Shown: positions 6,810-14,706 of the stretch, piece by piece | Numbering within the stretch: the stretch's first letter is position 1 | Layout of the letters: each line of letters begins with the position of its first letter | Source of the DNA: JBDLID01 sp039715055 | GTDB taxonomy: Bacteria; Desulfobacterota; Desulfobulbia; Desulfobulbales; Desulfocapsaceae | Length of the DNA: 14,752 nucleotides | Direction of reading: 5' to 3' | NCBI GenBank assembly: GCA_039715055.1 | Contig: JBDLID010000078.1 | Location: 1 to 14,752, forward strand | Position numbers and translations under genes: made by a program | The notes under the pieces: generated by a model | Seen by the model: the letters and a program-made list of their open reading frames with translations, nothing else | Database searches by the model: none | Told to the model about the DNA's origin: nothing

Positions 6810-6834
6810 CCACTTTTTCCGCGGGAAGTAGTGG
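6810..6834 (+). other. Intercistronic hairpin between AcuB-like and synthetase genes
   Basis: CCACT (6810-6814) and TTCC (6817-6820) pair with GGAA (6824-6827) and AGTGG (6830-6834) around the loop GCG, giving nine base pairs with a 2x2 internal loop. There is no U-run after it, so it is not a classical terminator. It could attenuate or be an RNA-processing or stability element. Confidence 0.4.
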
Positions 6835-6868
6835 TGAAACAGCAGTTACAGGTCACCAAGAGTCTAAA

Positions 6869-6883
6869 ATCAACTGAGTTGAT
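6869..6883 (+). other. Perfect small palindrome just upstream of the synthetase ribosome site
   Basis: ATCAAC-TGA-GTTGAT is a perfect 6-3-6 inverted repeat ending 4 bases before AAGG (6887-6890), the likely Shine-Dalgarno of the next gene. It could be an operator or an RNA hairpin that modulates ribosome access. No -35/-10 pair was found that would place a promoter here. Confidence 0.3.
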
Positions 6884-6898
6884 ATCAAGGAATAACGT

Positions 6899-9004
6899 AT
6901 GAGCCTGAACAACCTTTTTGAACCGAAGTCCATTGGTGTGGTTGGCGCTTCGGAAAGCCCGGGCAGGATCGGTTATGAAATCGTAAAAAATATCCTTGAG
7001 GGAGGGTACCGGGGTGATGTATTTCCCGTCCATCCTGATCTTGATTCTCTGCTTGGTAAAACCTGCTACCCTGACCTTAAATCAATCCCTGCTGATATTG
7101 ACCTTGTCATTATCGCAGTCGGTGCCGGGCAGGTTTTTGAAATCATCCGCCAGGCGGCAGACAGGGGTGTCAAGGCCCTGATTGTCCTTTCAGCCGGTTT
7201 TTCAGAAACCGGAGCCGAGGGCGGAGAGCGTGAACAGGAGATGCGGGACTACTGCCAGCGTCACGATATCCGTCTTCTCGGCCCGAACTGTCTTGGAGTG
7301 ATCAACGGTAATATCGGTCTCAACGCCTCTATTGTCGGGCGGATACCAGAGACGGGAGGTATTTCCATTTTTTCCCAGTCCGGTGCTCTCTGTTCGGCAA
7401 TGATCGATTTTGCCGCCGAGCATCGTCTCGGATTATCCAAGGTGGTCAGTATCGGCAACAAGGCCGATATCTCTGAAGTGGATATGCTGGCTTACCTGAG
7501 CGCTGATGAAAACACCAGGGTCATTGTCGGCTACCTGGAAGATATCTCCACCGGCAACAATTTTGTTAAGGCGGCCGAAGAGGCGGCCAGTCGTAAGCCT
7601 GTTGTTCTCCTTAAAGCAGGTATTACCTCGGCAGGGCGCAGGGCTGCCAGGTCCCATACCGGTGCCCTGGCAGCGACCGACATTGCTTACGCTGCGGCCT
7701 TTAAGCGTTCCGGTGTAATCCGTGCCGAGACATTCATGTCCCTTTTTGACTACGCCTCGGCCCTGTCTACCCAGCCGCTCCCCGAGGGTGATCGTATCCT
7801 GATCATCACCAATGCCGGAGGGCCTGGCACCATGGCAGCCGACGCCATTGAACTGGCTGAAATGCGTGTCACCGAGCCGGATCATGGTGCTGGAATTCCA
7901 GGCGGGCCAGAGGAAAACAACAGTCTGCGGTCAACTCCTGTGGATGTCCTGGGTAATACCGACCCGACTCGATATGTTGAGGCCGTTTCCCGGGGATTGA
8001 AGAACCCTGAAGTAGACTCCATTCTGGTCCTGCTCACCCCGCAGGTCATGACAGATGCCAGTGAGATCGCAGCTGCCATAGCCCGGGTGATAGACGGCAC
8101 CAAGCCGGTGCTCACCGCCTTTATGGGCGGCAGACGGGTTCTGCCCGGTCACGAAGAGCTGACAACCTCGGGCCTGCCCGATTTCTGCTGTCCGGAGCGG
8201 GCCGTTTCCGCCCTGAAAAAGATGTACCACTATCATCTCTGGAAAGAACGGCCGCCGCGCCTTGTCACCCGGTTTCGCGTCAATCGGCGCCGGGTGGAGC
8301 GGATTATCAACCGGCGCAGGCGAACCGGTGTTTTTCAGCTGGGTGAAGTCAAGGGCAAGGATATCCTCGATGCCTACGGCTTCAAGGTCCCTGCCGGGGC
8401 CCTTGCCGGGTCCAGTGAAGAGGCGGTGGAAATCGCCGAACGTCTCGGTTTTCCGGTGGCCATCAAGATTGTTTCGCCTCACATTATCCACAAGTCCGAT
8501 ATGGGCGGGGTAATGCTCAACGTATCTTCTGCAGAGGCGGTTTCAGACGGTTTTGACCTGATGATGCTCAAAATCGGCAAACGGGCTCCGGGGGCGAAGG
8601 TGGAAGGGATTTATGTGGAGCAGATGGCGCCCAAGGGGCTTGAGGTGATCATCGGTATGAACCGCGACCCGCAGTTCGGGCCCATGCTGATGTTCGGCCT
8701 CGGCGGCATCTTTGTTGAAGTGATGAAGGACGTTACTTTTTACCTGGCACCAATTACTGAAGAGGAAGCGATCCAGATGCTCAAGTCGACGCGCTCCTAT
8801 GAAATGCTCGAGAGGCGGCGGGGCCGGGAAGAGGTTGATATTTCAGCCATTGCTGCCGGCCTGCAGCGTATCAGCCAGCTCACCACCGATTTTCCGCAGA
8901 TCACCGAGCTTGATATCAATCCCTTTATCATCGGAGGCTTTGGCACCGAACCCATGGTCGCCGATGTCCGTATGACACTTGCGCCGCTGCCGGAGGAGGA
9001 GTAA
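6899..9004 (+). CDS. ADP-forming acetate/acyl-CoA synthetase (fused alpha and beta parts)
   Basis: NDP-forming acyl-CoA synthetase that interconverts acyl-CoA + ADP + Pi with free acid + CoA + ATP, a route to ATP from acetyl-CoA or other acyl-CoA. It has 701 residues. A CoA-binding Rossmann domain (residues 1-130; SIGVVGASESPGRIGYEIVK, LLGPNCLGVIN) is followed by succinyl-CoA-ligase-like domains with the phospho-histidine H253 in RSHTGALA. An arginine-rich linker (about 455-475) leads to an ATP-grasp domain (about 480-695; HKSDMGGVMLN, GLEVIIGMNRDPQFGPMLMF, ITELDINPFII). The domain order is that of the alpha-beta fused Acd proteins. It lacks the C-terminal GNAT domain of PatZ, which here sits on the next gene instead. 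Starts at the ATG 6899-6901 with AAGG 8 bases upstream. The next gene starts 6 bp after its stop. Acyl specificity cannot be read. Confidence 0.93.
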   Translation: MSLNNLFEPKSIGVVGASESPGRIGYEIVKNILEGGYRGDVFPVHPDLDSLLGKTCYPDLKSIPADIDLVIIAVGAGQVFEIIRQAADRGVKALIVLSAGFSETGAEGGEREQEMRDYCQRHDIRLLGPNCLGVINGNIGLNASIVGRIPETGGISIFSQSGALCSAMIDFAAEHRLGLSKVVSIGNKADISEVDMLAYLSADENTRVIVGYLEDISTGNNFVKAAEEAASRKPVVLLKAGITSAGRRAARSHTGALAATDIAYAAAFKRSGVIRAETFMSLFDYASALSTQPLPEGDRILIITNAGGPGTMAADAIELAEMRVTEPDHGAGIPGGPEENNSLRSTPVDVLGNTDPTRYVEAVSRGLKNPEVDSILVLLTPQVMTDASEIAAAIARVIDGTKPVLTAFMGGRRVLPGHEELTTSGLPDFCCPERAVSALKKMYHYHLWKERPPRLVTRFRVNRRRVERIINRRRRTGVFQLGEVKGKDILDAYGFKVPAGALAGSSEEAVEIAERLGFPVAIKIVSPHIIHKSDMGGVMLNVSSAEAVSDGFDLMMLKIGKRAPGAKVEGIYVEQMAPKGLEVIIGMNRDPQFGPMLMFGLGGIFVEVMKDVTFYLAPITEEEAIQMLKSTRSYEMLERRRGREEVDISAIAAGLQRISQLTTDFPQITELDINPFIIGGFGTEPMVADVRMTLAPLPEEE

Positions 9005-9010
9005 CAAACC

Positions 9011-10888
9011 ATGGAATATGATTTGGATTGGAAAGAGACTTACCGGGACATGCTGGAGACGCCGAAAAAGGCACTGTCCCGCCTCAAATCCGGGCAGCGG
9101 GTCTTTATCGGCACCGGCTGCGGCGAGCCGACGGTACTGGTCGAGGCGATGACCAAAATTGCCGGCAGCCTGGCCGACATTGAGATCGTCGAGCTGGTCA
9201 CCAAGGGCAACGCCCCCTATACCGACAAAAAATATGCGTCGTGTTTCAAGGTAAACTCTTTTTTTATCGGCCACAATATTCGGGAACTGATCAAGGAGGG
9301 GCGGGGGGATTATACGCCGATATTGATGTCTGATATTCCCAGGCTCTTTGATTCGGGACGACTGCCCCTGGATGTGGTTCTGATCCAGGTGACACCGCCG
9401 GACAAACGGGGCAAGATGAGTCTCGGCATCTCCGTTGATATCGTCAAGAGTGCTGCGGAGAATGGTTCACTGGTCATTGCCCAGGTTAATCCGCAGATGG
9501 TGTGGACACGGGGCGACAGCCTCATTGATGTTTACGACCTCGATGTGCTGGTGGCAGCCGATGTCCCCATACTCGAACGACAGTACAACCCGGTCCATCC
9601 GACAAGCGTGAAAATTGCCGAGCTCGTTGCGGCACTGGTTCCCAGCGGCGCAACTGTTGAATTCGGTCTGGGCAGGGTGCCCGGTATCGGCCGTATTCCC
9701 CACGCGGTGGCGCTGGCCCTGAAAAACAAGCATGACCTGGGTATCCACACCGAACTTCTCTCCGAAGAGATCCTGGAACTCATTGAGAGCGGCGCTGTAT
9801 CCGGTCTGCGTAAATCCATGGACCGCGGCAAGGTGGTGGCCAGTTTCTGTATGGGGGCGCAGAAGCTCTATGATTTTGTCGATGACAACCCGCTTTTTTC
9901 CTTCCGGCCCACGGAGTATGTCAACGATGCGGCGGTAATTGCCCGTCAGAACCGAATGGTGGCCATCAACATGGCGCTTGAGATTGATTTGACCGGACAG
10001 ATCTGCTCAGACTCGGAAGACGGCTACTTCTATTCCGGAATCGGCGGTCAGGTCGATTTTAACCGCGGCGCCTCAAAATCAAAGGGCGGCCGTGCCATTA
10101 TCACCATCCCATCCACCACAAGATCAGGCAAGTCGAGAATTGTCGCCAAGTTAAGTTCCGGCTCCGGGGTGGTGGTCAGCCGGGGCACGGCCCATTATGT
10201 GGTCACCGAGTACGGGGTGGCCTATCTGCACGGCAAATCGGTCCAGGATCGGACGCTTGCCCTTATTTCCATCGCCCATCCCGATTTCCGGGAGCAGTTG
10301 CTGGGCGAGGCCATTGAGGCCAGGTATATCCGCCAGGAATTTGCCGATGTGGGGGACAAGTTCGTTGTCGCGCCTCAGGACCTGATGAAGGCGACGTATC
10401 TCATGGAAGAAGGTACTGAGATCAATTTCCGGGCCATCCACCCCACCGATGAACCGCGCATGCGTGAGCTGCTCTACAACCTTTCCCAGGAGACCCTTTA
10501 CTACCGGTTCATGAGCCATACCCAGCGCTTCGGTCAGAAGCAGATCCAGAATTTCGTCTACGTGGATCACCGCAAGGATGTGGCCATTGTCGGGGTTCTG
10601 CCCGAAGCTCACGGCGATGAGATTATCGCCGTGGGGCGCTACTATCTGGATGAGAAATCAAACCGTGCCGAAGTGGCTTTTGTCATTCGCGACGCCTGGC
10701 AGAACAAGGGGATGGGCTCATTTTTGTTCCGTCATCTGATCAACATCGCCAAGTCTTCCGGTATTGCCGGGTTCACTGCAGAGGTCCTGCGTGACAATAG
10801 GCGGATGCAGGCGATTTTCAATCACTCCGGTTACAAGGTACAGTCCCTCATTGAGGAGGGGGTGTATAGTTTCCGAATCGAATTTTAA
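9011..10888 (+). CDS. Acetyl-CoA hydrolase/CoA-transferase fused to a C-terminal GNAT acetyltransferase
   Basis: 625 residues, two domains. Residues about 15-440 are a family I-type CoA-transferase (Cat1/4-hydroxybutyrate CoA-transferase group), with YSGIGGQVDFNRGA (about 339-352), AHYVVTEYGVAYLHGKS and IAHPDFREQL near the end. E324 in ALEIDLTGQ is the likely catalytic glutamate that forms the CoA thioester. Residues about 468-625 are a GNAT domain: RAIHPTDEPRMRELLYNLS opens it, AWQNKGMGSFLF is the acetyl-CoA-binding Q-x-x-G-x-G motif, and NRRMQAIFNHSGY is the C-terminal motif. It may move CoA between acetate and other acids and also acetylate lysines of partner enzymes; the second role is inferred. 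This fusion is known from other genomes. The start is the ATG 6 bp after the synthetase stop, with a GGAGGAGG ribosome site inside the previous gene's end. Last gene of the cluster. Confidence 0.92.
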   Translation: MEYDLDWKETYRDMLETPKKALSRLKSGQRVFIGTGCGEPTVLVEAMTKIAGSLADIEIVELVTKGNAPYTDKKYASCFKVNSFFIGHNIRELIKEGRGDYTPILMSDIPRLFDSGRLPLDVVLIQVTPPDKRGKMSLGISVDIVKSAAENGSLVIAQVNPQMVWTRGDSLIDVYDLDVLVAADVPILERQYNPVHPTSVKIAELVAALVPSGATVEFGLGRVPGIGRIPHAVALALKNKHDLGIHTELLSEEILELIESGAVSGLRKSMDRGKVVASFCMGAQKLYDFVDDNPLFSFRPTEYVNDAAVIARQNRMVAINMALEIDLTGQICSDSEDGYFYSGIGGQVDFNRGASKSKGGRAIITIPSTTRSGKSRIVAKLSSGSGVVVSRGTAHYVVTEYGVAYLHGKSVQDRTLALISIAHPDFREQLLGEAIEARYIRQEFADVGDKFVVAPQDLMKATYLMEEGTEINFRAIHPTDEPRMRELLYNLSQETLYYRFMSHTQRFGQKQIQNFVYVDHRKDVAIVGVLPEAHGDEIIAVGRYYLDEKSNRAEVAFVIRDAWQNKGMGSFLFRHLINIAKSSGIAGFTAEVLRDNRRMQAIFNHSGYKVQSLIEEGVYSFRIEF

Positions 10889-10916
10889 CAGGTTAAAATC
10901 ATTGGCTACGGAAGGG

Positions 10917-10950
10917 ATTGCCATTAGTATGGACAATGGTGTTCATTTTC
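10917..10950 (+). terminator. Weak candidate terminator after the acyl-CoA cluster
   Basis: ATTGCCAT (10917-10924) pairs with ATGG-A-CAAT (10929-10937) through eight base pairs with one bulged A and the loop TAGT. It is followed by the T-rich tract TTCATTTTC (10942-10950). The stem is AT-rich and the tail interrupted, so strength is doubtful. The IS66-like element inserted exactly at the end of this T-rich tract. Confidence 0.3.
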
Positions 10951-11106
10951 GTAACTATTCAGCAGCACCCACATTGTGGCCGATCAGGCCGCCTCGAGTA
11001 GCACAACAAGTACGCTTCGTCAGCCTGCTTGACCACACTGCGAGCCCTGCTGAACAGTTACAGCTCCCTGCTTAGGGACGCATCCAGTTTTACGCTGAAT
11101 AGTTAC
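10951..11106. mobile_element. 156-bp IS66-like miniature element (MITE) with 13-bp TIRs and 8-bp target duplication
   Basis: The left end GTAACTATTCAGC (10951-10963) and right end GCTGAATAGTTAC (11094-11106) are perfect inverted repeats of 13 bp. The octamer TCATTTTC occurs immediately outside both ends (10943-10950 and 11107-11114), a perfect 8-bp target duplication. A second right-end-like motif, GCTGAACAGTTAC, lies inside at 11049-11061, 45 bp from the outer one. This suggests either subterminal transposase-binding repeats or a nested end. The last 50 bases match the element at 2301-2350 (44 of 50). No transposase reading frame is present, so it would depend on an IS66-type transposase elsewhere. 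The family is inferred from the GTAA ends and 8-bp duplication. Confidence 0.82.
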
Positions 11107-11400
11107 TCATTTTCTTAAAACACTGGGTGTGAGGGATTCCTGATTGAATTTTGAAATTTTTCCAAGTATGGTGCCGCGATTTTGGATGATGTGCCGGGAG
11201 GGAATTCACTCCGGCAGGCTATACGCCTCTCTATCACTAAAGGCCACCTTGAAAAATTGCCTTTTCGTTCAACCTCTGCGTTATACGATAAATTTTATCC
11301 TCGGAATATCAAATATATGCCTGTGGTAAAATTTTTCATACTCCTTGATCTTGAACGAAAATTCTAATTTTTCAAGGTACCCTAAATACTTAATCGATTC
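11107..11400. other. AT-rich non-coding region upstream of the glycosyltransferase
   Basis: No convincing gene is present. A short open frame at 11182-11367 (61 codons) has no ribosome site and no recognisable family, so it is not called. A GC-rich hairpin, TGCCG-G-GAG against CTC-CGGCA, lies at 11192-11216. An extended -10 candidate, TGGTAAAAT (11324-11332), without a convincing -35 box, could start transcription about 60 nt before the glycosyltransferase. Base composition is visibly more AT-rich than the flanking genes. Confidence 0.45.
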
Positions 11401-14400
11401 ATGGCCAGAGTTTCCGTTATCATACCCTGCTACAATCAGGGCCATTTTCTTGATGAGGCCGTTGACTCGGTTCTTGCCCAGACCTTTGCCGATTTTGAGA
11501 TCATCGTCGTCAACGACGGTTCCACCGATTCCGCCACCAACGAGTTGCTGTCCGGTTATGACCGGCCCAAAACGAGGGTGCTGACAACTGAAAACTGCGG
11601 CCTGGCCCAGGCCAGAAATAACGGCATCAACGAGGCCTCAGGTGAATATATCCTTCCCCTGGACGCCGACGATAAAATCGGACCCGGCTATCTGGAAGAG
11701 GCGGTGAGCCTCCTTGATGGTGACCCGTTGGTCGGCATCGTCTACTGCCGTGCCCAACTGTTCGGCGCGGTTGAGACCGAATGGCACCTTCCCGACTTTT
11801 CCGAGGCAGAGATGATGTATGACAATGTCATCTTCTGTTCGGCTCTCTTTCGCCGCAGTGACTGGGCGGATGTCGGGGGATACAGCGGTGAGATGGTCTA
11901 CGGCTGGGAGGATTACGATTTCTGGCTGAGTCTTTTAGAGCGTGGTCGCCTGGTCAGGCGGATTGACGAGATCCTCTTTTTCTACCGGGTGGCTTCCGAC
12001 TCCATGGTCCGCAGCAAGGAACGGTGGCAGAAGGTGGAGATGTTCAAGCGGATCTTCCGGCGCCACAAGGATTTTTACGCTGACAACATCGAGCATTGGA
12101 TCGAGATTGTTCTCGATGCCCGGGAAAACTACCACCAGGCAAGGCTCTATGTCGACTGCGGTGATGGAATCTCCAATGAAAACTCCATTGTCCGCAAAGT
12201 GGACAGGAACTCCACCCGGCTGGATTTCGATCTCTCCCACTATACAGGGATCAAGGCTGTCCGATTTGACCCCATGGAGTGCAGTTGTGTTGTCCATGTC
12301 GACTCCATTGAACTCAACCTTGAAGACGGTGGGACTGTAACACCGGCTGACTGGCTCTCCAACGCTCTTTACGAGGAAGGAGGGCATTACTATTTTTCCG
12401 GCAAAGACCCATGGCTTTATCCGATTTTTTCCGAGCAGGACCTGGTCGCGGCAAAAGAGCTGATCCTGCAGTTCAGGTTTGAAGCCATTGAAGACAGGGC
12501 CATGGCGGAGATTATAGCGCTCCAGCAGCAACGTCTTGAACAGCTGGGTTCCACTGGAGAAAAACGTCGTTATAACAGGCAGGATGTGGTGGCAACCAGT
12601 ATCATGCCGCGTCACTCCTGGAGATCGCTGCTGAATCGGCTGAAGTTATGTGTCAAGAACCGCGGCTGTCTGAAACTTGAGCTCTCCGGCCTTTTTGATC
12701 CCTTCTATTACACAGCTCATTATACCGATGTGCGGGAAAATCCTGATGTACGGGACGGCCAGATGACGCCGCTCTCTCATTACATCAACTTTGGTGCCCG
12801 GGAGGGAAGGCGGCCCAACGCCTTTTTTGATCCCGACTATTACCTTGAGCAGGTCAATGAAACCCTCGAGCCTGCAGACCTCCTGCTCCATTATCTCAAT
12901 GTCGGCAGCAGACAGGGGCTGAAGCCGTCCCCCAGGTTTGATCCCGCATATTATGAAGAGCGTTACACCAAAAAACGGAAAATGTTCGGTCTCCAGCCGG
13001 CCCTGGGGCATTATCTGCGTCACGGGCTTGGCCGTTTTTACCCACGGGAGGGGATTGAAGATTTACCAATAAAGCCAACCATCTCCGTTCTGGTGCCGGT
13101 CTACAACGTTTCACCGAATTATCTGAATTTCTGCATCTGCTCCGTCATCTTTCAGAGTTATCCCCACCTGGAACTGTGCCTGGTTGATGACTGTTCCACC
13201 AGCAACCATATACGCCCGTTTCTTAAAGAGTGGTCTGCAAGAGACCCACGGATCAAATTGAAATTTCTCGATGAGAACAGCGGCATCAGCGGGGCAACCA
13301 ATGCTGCCGCCGAGCTGGCAACGGGCGACTACCTCTGCTTTCTTGATAACGATGATAAACTGTCACCCGACTGCCTCCAGGAGGTTGTAAAAACGATCAA
13401 CGAGCAGGGGGCTGACCTGCTCTACAGTGACGAGGATCTGATCAACCAGGAAGGTGTCCGGACCAATATCTTTGCAAAGCCAGCCTACAACCGGGAACTG
13501 CTGCTGAGTCACAATTACGTCACCCATCTGATGGTGGTCAAGCAGGAGCTTTTCAAGCGGGCGGGCGGCCTGGACCCGGATGTCAGCGGCGCCCAGGATT
13601 ACGACCTGATGCTGAAGCTGGCCGAACAGGCAGAAAAGATCGTCCATATCCCGAAGGTTCTCTACCATTGGCGGGCCATTGAGACCTCCACCTCCATCGA
13701 CCACAGCCAGAAGGACTATGCCGACGAGGCCGGTCGCAGAGCCCTGCGCAACACCATGAAACGGCAGAACATCAATGCACAGGTCCTGGGTACGGACTGG
13801 AAGTATTTCTATCGTTATCAGCGGGTTGTGGGGCCGGAGGCAACGGTCACACTCTGTGTAACTCGTCATGACGGGCGGCCCCTGCTGCCCTGGTTGAACG
13901 AGTTGCTGATCAGTGGTGATCACCCGGTTCTCCAGGTGCTGGTCACCGGTGGTGTTCAAAGCGCTGATAGTCAAGGGGAACTGTCCCAGGATGGCAGGAT
14001 TGTACCATTGAGATTTTTCGATTCCGCGAACAGGGAGTCCGGGGCAGCGGATCTTAACCGGGCAGTGCGGGAGGCCGCGGGGGACTATCTCCTCTTTGTC
14101 AGTGATGGTGTCATCGGCCTGAAGCCGGGCTGGCTGTCAGCCCTGCTTGAATTCGGCCAGGATCCGGAAAACGGGATGGTGGGCGGCCGCCTGGTCGCAA
14201 CCGTGAAAGAGATGCAGAACGGGGTGGTGCCTGATCTTGAAAACAACAGCCCGGACTATTACCTCCGTTTTTTCTGCGAGAGTTCAACACATCTCAACGG
14301 ACGCCACTCCTGTCAGAATGTCCAGGCCTTGACCGGTGATCTCTGTTTGATCAGGCGGGAACTTTTTCTCTCCTGCAAGGGGCTTGACGAAGAGAACTTC

Positions 14401-14661
14401 AATGATCTGTTCTGGTGCGCCGATCTCTGTCTGCGCCTTGGTGACGAGGGTCTGAGAAATGTCTACACCCCGTTCTGCCGGGGGGAGAGGGGAGTATCCG
14501 TTGTGGACAGGACGAACTGCGATGCGGAAAAAGAACGCTTTTGCAAGCGGTGGCAGGATATCCTCGCCAAGGGAGATCCCAATTACCATACAGGGCCGCT
14601 TGAGAAGAGTGGTATCGCCCTCAAGGATTTTCACCACTGGTATCGAGGCAGCTCACAGTAA
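11401..14661 (+). CDS. Large multidomain family 2 glycosyltransferase (surface polysaccharide)
   Basis: 1086 residues, probably cytosolic or membrane-associated, transferring sugars during O-antigen, capsule or exopolysaccharide assembly. Domain 1 (residues 1-240) is a complete GT-A fold: VSVIIPCYNQGHFL, VVNDGSTD (37-43) and a D88-A-D90 metal site. Residues about 245-375 form a beta-rich accessory domain (RLYVDCGDGISNENS, LDFDLSHYTGIKAVRFDP). Residues about 430-550 hold three F-D-P-x-Y-Y repeats with HYINFGAREGRRP-type endings. Domain 2 (about 558-800) is a second complete GT2 with LVDDCST, D649-N-D651 and YSDEDL. Domain 3 (about 815-1060) is GT2-like but degenerate (FVSDGVIGLKPGWL in place of a DXD, then ALTGDLCLIRRELF and DLCLRLGDEGLRNVYTPF). 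An in-frame stop at 11383 makes the ATG at 11401 the only possible start; no clear Shine-Dalgarno is seen. Acceptor and donor sugars are unknown. Confidence 0.92.
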   Translation: MARVSVIIPCYNQGHFLDEAVDSVLAQTFADFEIIVVNDGSTDSATNELLSGYDRPKTRVLTTENCGLAQARNNGINEASGEYILPLDADDKIGPGYLEEAVSLLDGDPLVGIVYCRAQLFGAVETEWHLPDFSEAEMMYDNVIFCSALFRRSDWADVGGYSGEMVYGWEDYDFWLSLLERGRLVRRIDEILFFYRVASDSMVRSKERWQKVEMFKRIFRRHKDFYADNIEHWIEIVLDARENYHQARLYVDCGDGISNENSIVRKVDRNSTRLDFDLSHYTGIKAVRFDPMECSCVVHVDSIELNLEDGGTVTPADWLSNALYEEGGHYYFSGKDPWLYPIFSEQDLVAAKELILQFRFEAIEDRAMAEIIALQQQRLEQLGSTGEKRRYNRQDVVATSIMPRHSWRSLLNRLKLCVKNRGCLKLELSGLFDPFYYTAHYTDVRENPDVRDGQMTPLSHYINFGAREGRRPNAFFDPDYYLEQVNETLEPADLLLHYLNVGSRQGLKPSPRFDPAYYEERYTKKRKMFGLQPALGHYLRHGLGRFYPREGIEDLPIKPTISVLVPVYNVSPNYLNFCICSVIFQSYPHLELCLVDDCSTSNHIRPFLKEWSARDPRIKLKFLDENSGISGATNAAAELATGDYLCFLDNDDKLSPDCLQEVVKTINEQGADLLYSDEDLINQEGVRTNIFAKPAYNRELLLSHNYVTHLMVVKQELFKRAGGLDPDVSGAQDYDLMLKLAEQAEKIVHIPKVLYHWRAIETSTSIDHSQKDYADEAGRRALRNTMKRQNINAQVLGTDWKYFYRYQRVVGPEATVTLCVTRHDGRPLLPWLNELLISGDHPVLQVLVTGGVQSADSQGELSQDGRIVPLRFFDSANRESGAADLNRAVREAAGDYLLFVSDGVIGLKPGWLSALLEFGQDPENGMVGGRLVATVKEMQNGVVPDLENNSPDYYLRFFCESSTHLNGRHSCQNVQALTGDLCLIRRELFLSCKGLDEENFNDLFWCADLCLRLGDEGLRNVYTPFCRGERGVSVVDRTNCDAEKERFCKRWQDILAKGDPNYHTGPLEKSGIALKDFHHWYRGSSQ

Positions 14662-14706
14662 AATTACAGGAAATTAAACATCTAATATTCAACACATCAA
14701 TTTACC

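Noticed and set aside
10951..11106. The inverted repeat region as a simple rho-independent terminator
   Set aside because: The 13-bp arms are 130 bp apart and flanked by a perfect 8-bp direct repeat, which fits a transposed element much better.
11182..11367. Small plus-strand open frame of 61 codons in the intergenic region
   Set aside because: No Shine-Dalgarno, no family resemblance, AT-rich and low-complexity C-terminus; likely chance.
11935..12615. Minus-strand open frame (226 codons) inside the glycosyltransferase
   Set aside because: No recognisable domain or ribosome site; it lies fully within a well-supported coding region.
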